Below are positions 9,193 through 16,687 of a DNA stretch of 64,000 nt, piece by piece (the stretch's first letter is position 1; every line of letters begins with the position of its first letter). A model generated the notes under the pieces. It was given only the letters and a program-made list of their open reading frames with translations, was not told the origin of the DNA and did not search any database. The position numbers and the translations under genes were made by a program. This DNA is from CALAGJ01 sp964293305 (GTDB lineage: Bacteria > Bacteroidota > Bacteroidia > Chitinophagales > Chitinophagaceae), in contig CAXYYO010000013.1 of the NCBI GenBank assembly GCA_964293305.1, positions 17,476 through 81,475 on the forward strand. Reading direction: 5' to 3'.

Positions 9193-9219
9193 AATAAAAG
9201 CCCCATCGGGGCTTTTATT
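9193..9219. terminator. Bidirectional rho-independent terminator
   Basis: AATAAAAGCCCC (9193-9204), loop ATC, GGGGCTTTTATT (9208-9219): a perfect 12-bp stem with T-rich arms on both strands. It lies between the convergent paaE-like and response-regulator genes and should serve both. Confidence 0.9.
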
Positions 9220-9237
9220 ATAATCATTTTAATATAT

Positions 9238-9957
9238 TTATTTCGACTCTGTTGTATTTTCATAGTACATGAGTTTAAAGCCGGTGCCATGCACATTTAC
9301 AATTTGCAAACGAGGCTCCGGTCTAAGATACTTTCTCAATCTTACAATATAAACATCCATGCTACGTCCATTGAAATAGGTGTCGCTACCCCATATTTTT
9401 TTAAGTGCTTTTTCACGAGGTACCAATTCATTTAGATTTTCCAATAATACTCGGGCAAGCTTTACTTCTTTGGGAGATAATTCAATCGTAGTGCCATCTT
9501 TATATTGAAGTAATTTTCTTTTGGGACTTATCAAAATATCTCCAAGTTCATATTCTTTATTTTCTACTTCCCTATTCAGTTCTTCATTGCGGAGTACAGC
9601 TTGTGTAATTTTTGCAAGAAGCACCTGACTGTCAAATGGTTTGGTTATATAATCATCTGCGCCTAGCTGATACCCTTTTACAACATCTTCTTTTAAAGTT
9701 TTAGCTGTTATAAAAAAAAGTGGTACATCGTTATTGATATCTCTTATTTCCTCCGCCAAAGTAAAGCCATCCATTTGAGGCATCATAACATCTAATAAAC
9801 AAATGTCAAACGTTTCCCGCTGAAATGCAGCAAGGCCTAAGCGGCCATCACGTTCTAGGGTAACATCAAAGTCATGCAATTCAAGAAAATTTTTCAAAAC
9901 CATACCTAGATTTTGATCATCCTCACATAATAATACTTTAAAGATTTTTTGTTCCAT
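9238..9957 (-). CDS. OmpR-family response regulator (RprY-like)
   Basis: 239 residues. The receiver domain has acidic-pocket CEDD near 11-14, phospho-acceptor Asp56 (CLLDVMMPQMDGF), a conserved FITAKT strand and the Lys of YITKPFD. A C-terminal winged helix follows (ELSPKEVKLARVLLENLNEL, SMDVYIVRLRKYL). It closely resembles Bacteroidota RprY regulators. No histidine kinase is adjacent, so it is an orphan here; its partner must be encoded elsewhere. Confidence 0.93.
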   Translation of the reverse strand: MEQKIFKVLLCEDDQNLGMVLKNFLELHDFDVTLERDGRLGLAAFQRETFDICLLDVMMPQMDGFTLAEEIRDINNDVPLFFITAKTLKEDVVKGYQLGADDYITKPFDSQVLLAKITQAVLRNEELNREVENKEYELGDILISPKRKLLQYKDGTTIELSPKEVKLARVLLENLNELVPREKALKKIWGSDTYFNGRSMDVYIVRLRKYLRPEPRLQIVNVHGTGFKLMYYENTTESK

Positions 9958-10090
9958 ATATATTTTTTCGGATTTCTTTTAACCAGTTTTTCTAATTAGG
10001 GTTTAAAGGTAATGCTAACCTTTAGTATGCTTTAACATTTTATTGATCCTTTAACAAATTAGTGAGCAAAAAAACGATGAAAATAAAATT

Positions 10091-11128
10091 TTACTTGAGT
10101 GATATACTCACCGTTTCTGCTTGAATGGAAGGAATATTCAGTACATTTTTCATAAATGTTACAATTGCAGTTTGTACGCTCAGCAGATCATTAGATTTAA
10201 TATAACTGCCCAGTACATGATTCCCGGTATTTGGCATAGCCTTTTTTACTTTTAAAGAGTCTGGTGTAGATATTGACGTATACATATTAAACATGGCAGG
10301 AACACTTACTACACTATCCTGGTGAATTTCATCTTTATAATAGTATAAAAGCAATAAAGGGGCTGTTACTTTTGAAAATGTTTCTGGAGTCATAGTTGTT
10401 TCTAGCATTTCTTGCAGTTGTACGGTGGCTTCTAATGGGTACGTATAATTCCAGTATTGTTTATAAATACTTCTCGTATCTTGAGCGGTTACATTGTTGC
10501 TACCAGTTACTGTCCTTGCAATTTGCAGGCCCCAAGGATTATTTAATAGGAATGCTTTATCATTATTAATTGCAATATTTGGACTTAATAATATGAGCGA
10601 TGCCACGTCATTTGGATATGTGGCAGCTAACTGCAATGCCTGGCTACCACCGGTACTAGTTGCCATCAAAATAACTTTATTGCCAAGTTGCTTACCTATC
10701 TGAAATGCCTCTTTTGCTGATTCCCAATACTTGTCTGGTGTAATATTGATAAGGTCAACGCTGGTGTCAATACCATGCTCAGCCAAGCGACTTAAATAGA
10801 GATTACATCCAAAGGTTTTTGCGATATTTCTGTGAAGTGGGGCACCTTCTTCCTGGCTAGCAGAAAAGCCATGTAAATATACAATTGCATATTCTGTTTT
10901 GCTGCGCACTGAATCATCAAACCATACTATTCTTGCTTCATTATTTGGTTTAATATGATGTGTGGCTTCATGAGCCAAAACATAATTTATAAGTCCATTT
11001 GCATCTGCTGGTACTTGTGGTAAAGCGTTTTTATACACAGGTGTCTTTGGGTTTGGGCCCAAAAAATAAATAACACTTAATAATACAATAAAGACCAATA
11101 AAAAACGAATCCATTTTGCCTTGAACAT
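10091..11128 (-). CDS. Membrane-anchored alpha/beta hydrolase (esterase-like)
   Basis: 345 residues with an N-terminal hydrophobic helix (about 6-24, WIRFLLVFIVLLSVIYFLG) and no signal-peptidase site, so it is probably anchored with the catalytic domain in the periplasm. The nucleophile motif is MATSTGGSQAL (G-x-S-x-G variant, S-T-G-G). The acid is possibly the Asp of YYYKDEIHQD and the His that of NTGNHVLGS near the C-terminus. A carboxylesterase or lysophospholipase-like activity is plausible; the substrate is unknown. Probably monocistronic. Confidence 0.82.
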   Translation of the reverse strand: MFKAKWIRFLLVFIVLLSVIYFLGPNPKTPVYKNALPQVPADANGLINYVLAHEATHHIKPNNEARIVWFDDSVRSKTEYAIVYLHGFSASQEEGAPLHRNIAKTFGCNLYLSRLAEHGIDTSVDLINITPDKYWESAKEAFQIGKQLGNKVILMATSTGGSQALQLAATYPNDVASLILLSPNIAINNDKAFLLNNPWGLQIARTVTGSNNVTAQDTRSIYKQYWNYTYPLEATVQLQEMLETTMTPETFSKVTAPLLLLYYYKDEIHQDSVVSVPAMFNMYTSISTPDSLKVKKAMPNTGNHVLGSYIKSNDLLSVQTAIVTFMKNVLNIPSIQAETVSISLK

Positions 11129-11188
11129 AAAAATTTTTTTGTAAAAATAGGTACCCGGTAAACATAACAGATAATCACAAATGGCTAT

Positions 11189-11920
11189 CTATTTTCTTTC
11201 AAAAAGCCACCATAACCTTTTACGGGGTTTTATGGTGTAGTTATCGCCAATAAATTGTTTAATATGGTTCATTGCTTCATCAATATCATCTGTAAGCAAA
11301 ACAAGTTTTAGATCCTCTCTGCTGATGGTGCCCACATCAACCATATAATCAATATAATCCCATAGTCCTTTATAGTAATCTTTACCAAATAAAACGATGG
11401 GAAATTTTGTCATAGTTTTGGTTTGTACCAATGTAAGGGTCTCAAAAAACTCATCCATTGTACCAAAACCACCCGGCATAATGATGAATGCATATGAATA
11501 TTTTGTAAGCAAAACTTTGCGTACAAAAAAATGATCAAATGAAAGACTCACATTTAAATAAGGGTTGGCTTGCTGCTCAAATGGTAACACAATATTGCAG
11601 CCTACAGACATTCCCTTATTTTCAAAAGCCCCACGATTTGCTGCTTCCATAATACCTGGCCCTCCGCCGGTCATTGTTACAAATCCGAGATCGGCAATGC
11701 GGTTTCCAAATAATCTAGCTGCCCCATACCATTTATGATTTTCAGTAAATCTGGCTGAGCCAAAAACGGTAATACATGGACCTAAAAAATGCAATTTTCT
11801 AAATCCCATTAAAAACTGGCTTACAACTTTATATAAAAAAACAATTTCAAAGCTGCGGCTTTTTGCTCCTTCCAGATATACAGGAGTAGCCCCAGGGATC
11901 AATCGATTTGTTGTTTTCAT
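11189..11920 (-). CDS. LOG-family (TIGR00730) Rossmann-fold protein
   Basis: 243 residues. It contains TGGGPGIMEAANRGAFENKG and IIMPGGFGTMDEFFETLTL, the paired GGGxGxM and PGGxGTxxE motifs of LOG-type phosphoribohydrolases, which release adenine or cytokinin bases from nucleoside 5'-monophosphates. The bacterial role is usually nucleotide salvage; cytokinin production is not implied. N- and C-terminal extensions of about 40 residues flank the core. Confidence 0.9.
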   Translation of the reverse strand: MKTTNRLIPGATPVYLEGAKSRSFEIVFLYKVVSQFLMGFRKLHFLGPCITVFGSARFTENHKWYGAARLFGNRIADLGFVTMTGGGPGIMEAANRGAFENKGMSVGCNIVLPFEQQANPYLNVSLSFDHFFVRKVLLTKYSYAFIIMPGGFGTMDEFFETLTLVQTKTMTKFPIVLFGKDYYKGLWDYIDYMVDVGTISREDLKLVLLTDDIDEAMNHIKQFIGDNYTIKPRKRLWWLFERK

Positions 11921-11925
11921 GCGTA

Positions 11926-11933
11926 CAAACTTA
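11926..11933 (-). promoter_or_regulatory. -7 promoter element (TAAGTTTG) for the LOG-family gene
   Basis: On the minus strand TAAGTTTG ends 5 bases before the ATG at 11920, matching TAnnTTTG. Its closeness to the start codon implies a leaderless or near-leaderless transcript, as at the TetR gene. Confidence 0.45.
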
Positions 11934-12109
11934 CTTGATGAATTACCAATATTAAAATCTTAATGGTATTGGGATTATTATTTTTAAAGCATTTATAAGC
12001 ATAAAATTTAGATGCCTTCCATATAGGAGATTGACTCAAAATTTGTTGTTCTTAGATTAAAGAAATGAAGTATTTGCTATGCGCAATGAAAAAGATTGAC
12101 GTATTTCCC

Positions 12110-12117
12110 TATTTTTG
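12110..12117 (+). promoter_or_regulatory. -7 promoter element (TATTTTTG) for rpmH
   Basis: TATTTTTG matches TAnnTTTG 80 bases upstream of rpmH. The transcribed leader (about 12121-12197) starts with a GC-rich stretch at 12118-12155 that can pair with itself (for example TCACC 12126-12130 with GGTGA 12143-12147, or GGCG 12135-12138 with CGCC 12149-12152) inside otherwise AT-rich DNA. Confidence 0.5.
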
Positions 12118-12197
12118 CCGCCCTTTCACCGGGAGGCGTTATGGTGACCGCCGCTTGATAACAGGAAATTATTTTTTCAGTAAGCAAATAAAAAATT

Positions 12198-12353
12198 ATG
12201 AAACGTACATTTCAGCCGCACAATCGCCGCCGTAAATCAGTACATGGCTTTAGAAAGCGCATGGAAACTGCAAATGGCCGAAAAGTGTTGGCAAGCCGTC
12301 GCAAAAAAGGACGTCATAAACTTACTGTTTCCGATGAAAGGAAATTAAAGTAA
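12198..12353 (+). CDS. rpmH: 50S ribosomal protein L34
   Basis: A 51-residue, strongly basic protein beginning MKRTFQPHNRRRKSVHGFRK, with NGRKVLASRRKKGRHKLTVS: the full L34 signature at normal length. It sits in the large ribosomal subunit. It is flanked by its own promoter-like element and terminator, so it is probably monocistronic. The usual neighbours dnaA and rnpA are not adjacent, as is common in Bacteroidota. Confidence 0.98.
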   Translation: MKRTFQPHNRRRKSVHGFRKRMETANGRKVLASRRKKGRHKLTVSDERKLK

Positions 12354-12375
12354 GATTTATATAAACTACATAGGA

Positions 12376-12402
12376 GCCCGCTATTTAATAGCGGGTTTTT
12401 TT
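12376..12402 (+). terminator. Rho-independent terminator of rpmH
   Basis: CCCGCTA (12377-12383), loop TTTAA, TAGCGGG (12389-12395), then a run of seven T, 23 bases after the rpmH stop. Confidence 0.92.
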
Positions 12403-12456
12403 AGGTTTAAAGTACCCATTTTTTTGCAAAACCAAATAATTGATTTTCTTTGATTG

Positions 12457-13368
12457 ATGTGGCAGCAGTTATATATTGAGCTTAGGCAAAGTGATACTAA
12501 ATCTCTCAGTAGATGCATCTCCCTGGTGGAGAATGAAATACCTGGCTATGATGCTTTTTTAAAATCTTTGCCAACTTCTAACCAAAAAATAACTGGGATA
12601 ACAGGACCTCCCGGGGCTGGCAAAAGCACATTGGTAGATGGTATTATTAATCAATGGATAGCACAAGGCAAAAAAGTGGCTGTACTTTGTATTGATCCTT
12701 CCTCACCCTTTAATTATGGTGCTTTATTGGGTGACCGCATCCGTATGAGTGACTGGTACACTAATCCAAATGTATTTATTCGATCTCTATCAAGCAGGGG
12801 TAGCCTAGGTGGGCTTAATCCCAAAATAATAGAAATATCTGAAGTAATTAAAGCGGCAGATTTTGATGAAATATTAATTGAAACAGTAGGTGTAGGGCAA
12901 AGTGAGGTTGAAATAGCCGGATTGTCTGATACCACAATTGTAGTCCTTGTGCCAGAAGCCGGGGATGAAGTACAAACAATGAAAGCTGGTTTGATGGAGA
13001 TTGCAGATATTTTTGTAGTTAATAAGGCAGACAGACCGGATGCGGCAGTATTTACAAAAAATTTACGATTCATGCTGGCTCCGGCTTTCAGCACAAAAAA
13101 AATAGAAATACCAATTATTAAAACTGTTGCAAGCAGACAAGAAGGTATTTCAGAATTAGTAGCATCTATTCTACACCATCAACAAATCAATATAACTAAA
13201 GAGAGAAAATACTGGTTGCTGGCGGAAAAAGCATGGCAACTTTTACAAAACAAAAGAATGTACCCGCTTAATAAAAAGGAGTTATTCCAAAATATTGAAA
13301 AATTATCTGCAAAAACTGATTTTAATCTTTACCAATTTGTAGCTGATGTATTGAAGAATAGATTCTAA
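12457..13368 (+). CDS. meaB: Methylmalonyl-CoA mutase-associated GTPase MeaB
   Basis: 303 residues, G3E-family GTPase that loads and protects the adenosylcobalamin cofactor of methylmalonyl-CoA mutase. Walker A is GPPGAGKST (about 50-58). IDPSSPFNYGALLGDRIRM and ETVGVGQSEVEIAGLSDTT are the MeaB switch regions, and the base-specificity motif is VVNKADRPDA. ATG 12457 is used; the preceding in-frame codon is TTG. No mutase subunit is in the window. The requirement for B12 fits the cobalamin operon at 30.5-38.2 kb. Confidence 0.94.
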   Translation: MWQQLYIELRQSDTKSLSRCISLVENEIPGYDAFLKSLPTSNQKITGITGPPGAGKSTLVDGIINQWIAQGKKVAVLCIDPSSPFNYGALLGDRIRMSDWYTNPNVFIRSLSSRGSLGGLNPKIIEISEVIKAADFDEILIETVGVGQSEVEIAGLSDTTIVVLVPEAGDEVQTMKAGLMEIADIFVVNKADRPDAAVFTKNLRFMLAPAFSTKKIEIPIIKTVASRQEGISELVASILHHQQINITKERKYWLLAEKAWQLLQNKRMYPLNKKELFQNIEKLSAKTDFNLYQFVADVLKNRF

Positions 13369-13393
13369 AAATTAAAATCTAATTACAATCAAC

Positions 13394-14116
13394 CTATTTT
13401 ATCAGCCGCTTATCCTCAATAATTTCTCCATCCTTAAAAGTTATAATCCTATCGCCACCATTGGCAAACTGCATATCGTGAGTAACGATCATGATGGATT
13501 GATGCAGACTACTTTTTAACTCCTTCAAAATTGATAACACATTCATGGTATTTTTTGAATCTAAATTGCCGGTAGGCTCATCGCCAAAAATGATTTCAGG
13601 ATTATTAATTAAAGCCCTAGCTATGGCCACTCTTTGCTGCTGTCCACCACTAAGTTTATTGGCTCTTTTTAAGGCCTGATCTTTTAAGCCTAGCATATCT
13701 AATTTTTCAAAAGCATGCTGTTCAATTTCTTCTTCACTATACTTTCCGAGTTTTATGGCAGGTAGCTTTACATTATCCAACACTGTAAACTCCGGTAATA
13801 AATAATGAAACTGAAATACAAAACCAATTTTCTCATTGCGCAGCGAAGCCAATTGATTTTTTGATAAAGATTTTAAAACAATACCATCTAGTTTTATATC
13901 CCCGTCATAATTTGTATCTAAAGTGGAAAGCAGATAGAGTAAAGTACTTTTACCACTACCAGATGCCCCCACCAGACATGTAAATTCATTTTTGTATAAC
14001 TGTAAATTTACATTGCGTAGCACCTGAAATTTTTCTGGATCATAGAAATATTTATCAAGATGGATTGTTTCTATAATCGGGGCTGTTTTAATATTTTTTG
14101 GTACCGTGTTGCTCAT
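13394..14116 (-). CDS. ABC transporter ATP-binding protein (LolD/MacB type)
   Basis: 240 residues. Walker A GASGSGKST, Q-loop FVFQFHYLLPEFTV, signature LSGGQQQRVAIARAL and Walker B IIFGDEPTGNLDS, then a switch His in MIVTHDMQFA. The GNLDS after Walker B is typical of the MacB/LolD/FtsE class, which powers FtsX-fold permeases. It is the last gene of a three-gene operon with the permease (15-base gap) and the adaptor. Confidence 0.94.
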   Translation of the reverse strand: MSNTVPKNIKTAPIIETIHLDKYFYDPEKFQVLRNVNLQLYKNEFTCLVGASGSGKSTLLYLLSTLDTNYDGDIKLDGIVLKSLSKNQLASLRNEKIGFVFQFHYLLPEFTVLDNVKLPAIKLGKYSEEEIEQHAFEKLDMLGLKDQALKRANKLSGGQQQRVAIARALINNPEIIFGDEPTGNLDSKNTMNVLSILKELKSSLHQSIMIVTHDMQFANGGDRIITFKDGEIIEDKRLIK

Positions 14117-14131
14117 ACTTTATGGCTTATA

Positions 14132-15412
14132 TCATTTACCTCGGATTATATCTACCGGGTCAATACGACTGGCTTTGCGGGCTGGTATATATCCAGCCAA
14201 TGAAGTGGCAGCAAGCCCAAAAGCAAACGCCAGTACAAAAAACAATGGGTCTTTATTAAAAGCCAGATACTCCATACTTACAAAGCCTTTTATGTTTAAA
14301 GGAATGCTGCCAATAATACTCGTTACAATATATCCTAAACCCAAACCAAGTAAGCCTCCTATAAATCCTATAACCAAAGACTCTGTCAGAAAAATTCTTT
14401 TGATATCTCTGTCTTTATATCCCAATGCTTTTAAAATAGCAATATCGCCCAGCTTCTCATAAATGATCATCATTTGTATATTGAAAATGCCAAAGCCACT
14501 TACTATTAAAATTGAAATAATTACGAGGTAAGTTACTAAGTTCTGTACTTTAAATACACTGAAAATATTTGCGTTGGCTATCTTCCAATCTTCTGCACGA
14601 TACGCATATTTTTTTTCAAATGAAAGTGCATCAGCTTCGCTAGTACTGATATCATTTAATTTGATATTTATGTCTGTGATATAGCTAGCATCTTTATTAA
14701 ATAATTTTTGAGCGATACTTAATTTTACCAAGCCCCTCACTTTATCTACTTCTGTAAGTCCGGTTTCGTTTATGCCAGATACTTTTAAGTTGATTGAAAT
14801 TCCATCCTGTGAAATTAATGTAATTGCATCTCCAATTTCAACTGCTAATGATTCAGCTAAACCAATACCTATTACAATACCATTACTACTACTTTCTAAC
14901 TTTTTTAAATCGCCATACTTCATATATTGCTGCAGGTTGAAAATGCGATCTTCCTGTGTAACATTTATCCCATTTACATACCCTGCTTTTTGTACCACTC
15001 CGGATTTAAAAATGACCTGCCCACTAAGTGAAGGTGATACCCCAAATACATTAGGATGTGCCTCCAAATCCTGAATGATATAAGCGGCATTTTTTATTTT
15101 GCTGTTAATGGCTTTTGGTTTTTGACCATATACAACCACCCATTGTGAATCATTGGGCAAATATGTTTCAAGCAGGCTTTTTCTGTTTTTATCCGCTTCA
15201 TTAAAGATATGAATATTTGCAGTAGTATTTATAGTACGATCAATAAAAGTGCTTTGAAATCCTGTTATTAATCCTGCCTGAAAAATAAAAACTGCAATAC
15301 CAAATGTAACACCCAGCATGGCCACAATTGTTTGCCTACGCTTGGCTATTAAATGCGTAAAAGCAATGCGGAGTGTTGGATTTTTTCTAATGATGTTTTT
15401 AAATAGCGACAT
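14132..15412 (-). CDS. FtsX-like ABC transporter permease
   Basis: 426 residues. One N-terminal membrane helix (about 29-50), a large periplasmic MacB-like core domain, then three helices in the last 150 residues (LVTYLVIISILIVSGFGIF, ESLVIGFIGGLLGLGLGYIV, FFVLAFAFGLAATSLAGYI), followed by PARKASRIDPVDIIRG, the usual ending of this family. The start is ATG 15412, which shares one base with the adaptor's TGA stop, showing translational coupling. It forms a mechanotransmission-type exporter with its neighbours, moving lipoproteins, peptides or drugs rather than acting as a channel. Confidence 0.93.
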   Translation of the reverse strand: MSLFKNIIRKNPTLRIAFTHLIAKRRQTIVAMLGVTFGIAVFIFQAGLITGFQSTFIDRTINTTANIHIFNEADKNRKSLLETYLPNDSQWVVVYGQKPKAINSKIKNAAYIIQDLEAHPNVFGVSPSLSGQVIFKSGVVQKAGYVNGINVTQEDRIFNLQQYMKYGDLKKLESSSNGIVIGIGLAESLAVEIGDAITLISQDGISINLKVSGINETGLTEVDKVRGLVKLSIAQKLFNKDASYITDINIKLNDISTSEADALSFEKKYAYRAEDWKIANANIFSVFKVQNLVTYLVIISILIVSGFGIFNIQMMIIYEKLGDIAILKALGYKDRDIKRIFLTESLVIGFIGGLLGLGLGYIVTSIIGSIPLNIKGFVSMEYLAFNKDPLFFVLAFAFGLAATSLAGYIPARKASRIDPVDIIRGK

Positions 15413-16494
15413 CAAGGTTTTATTATAGCAGTGGAAGCATCTACACCAGAAATGATTTCTACAAATCCTTTATTGCGCATACCCGTTTGTACTTTCTTTT
15501 TTGTACCATCTTTTTGAGTTATCATATTTGAGGCATCAACATATTCGTAAGGTACAACCCATACATTTTTTTGTATGCTTACTGTAATATTAGCTTCGGC
15601 ACTCATACCACAGAAATAAATCAATTCGTTTGTAGGCAAATCGGTTTTTACAATAACTGTTTTATTGCCAGCGGTTAAAGATGGTTCAATCTCTTTAACT
15701 GTAGTGAGTATGGGTTTTTCTGGATATGCTTCTAGGCTGATTAAAACCTGTTGCCCAAGTGCAATCATACCAATATCTGTTTCATCAATATCGAGCCATG
15801 CTTCAAATAATTGCGAAGCGCCAAAACCAAATGCCTGCACTCCGGGGTTTATTAATTGCCCCGGTTTAATGGGCACTTCATAAATTCTTCCAGAAAAAGG
15901 AGCCCTTATTGTATAGTCTGATTTATTGTTTTGTTGGAATTGTACTTGCTGTTTTGCCAGTGATACTTCTGTGGCCAATTTTAGCTTTAACTGCTCAAAA
16001 TTACTTTTCGTTTTTTGTAGGTTACTCCAGGAGAGGTCGGCCTGTGTTTGTGCCTGATCAAAGTTGGCCTTAGTGGTTATATCTTCTCTCAATAAATTTT
16101 TATACCGCTGCATATTTGTGCTATCTAAAGCATATTTGGATGCTGCCGCCAATATATCCTGCCATGCAGACTCTAACTGCATTATGCGTGTATGATTTAT
16201 TGTTTCATTGTATTGTAATTGTTGATTAGCAATATCAACAGAAACATCACTGTTTGCTGACTCAATAGTAAGGAGTGCTTGTCCTTTAAAAACAGTATCT
16301 CCCGGCTTTACAAATACCTGATTAATATACCCATTTGCTTTCGATGCAATTTTTACATAGTCAATAGGATAAATCCGTCCCGATGCATACACGGTTTGGA
16401 TAAGGTCTTTGCGTTCCGGTACAATACTATCCTCATTATTTCCGCAGCAAAGCAGTAGTGAAAAAACAAAACCAGCCAATAGTTGATTTCGCAT
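15412..16494 (-). CDS. Efflux adaptor (membrane fusion) lipoprotein
   Basis: 360 residues. The signal MRNQLLAGFVFSLLLCCGNN ends in a lipobox-like LLCC, so it is probably a lipoprotein. A biotinyl-lipoyl-like domain (KANGYINQVFVKPGDTVFKG, later DYTIRAPFSGRIYEVPIKPG) brackets a helical hairpin, followed by a beta-barrel domain. This is the HlyD/MacA architecture that links an inner-membrane exporter to an outer-membrane channel. It is first in the operon with the permease and ATPase. No TolC-like gene is adjacent. Confidence 0.9.
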   Translation of the reverse strand: MRNQLLAGFVFSLLLCCGNNEDSIVPERKDLIQTVYASGRIYPIDYVKIASKANGYINQVFVKPGDTVFKGQALLTIESANSDVSVDIANQQLQYNETINHTRIMQLESAWQDILAAASKYALDSTNMQRYKNLLREDITTKANFDQAQTQADLSWSNLQKTKSNFEQLKLKLATEVSLAKQQVQFQQNNKSDYTIRAPFSGRIYEVPIKPGQLINPGVQAFGFGASQLFEAWLDIDETDIGMIALGQQVLISLEAYPEKPILTTVKEIEPSLTAGNKTVIVKTDLPTNELIYFCGMSAEANITVSIQKNVWVVPYEYVDASNMITQKDGTKKKVQTGMRNKGFVEIISGVDASTAIIKP

Positions 16495-16507
16495 ATTAGG
16501 ATTTGTG

Positions 16508-16515
16508 CAAATATA
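16508..16515 (-). promoter_or_regulatory. -7 promoter element (TATATTTG) for the efflux operon
   Basis: TATATTTG on the minus strand ends 13 bases upstream of the adaptor ATG (16494). No clear -33 element is seen. Confidence 0.45.
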
Positions 16516-16687
16516 ATTGTAACAATAGAATGTTTAAGTTTTGAAAATGATTAAGTGTTAGGATTGTTTCGACAGAAGTTTTGGTGAATTATTTCATCTC
16601 CAGCATTATTTGATGCTCGATTAATATAATGCAATAAATAAGAAATTTTTATGATTGTGCCATATATCTAAGCGTGTACAATACCAA

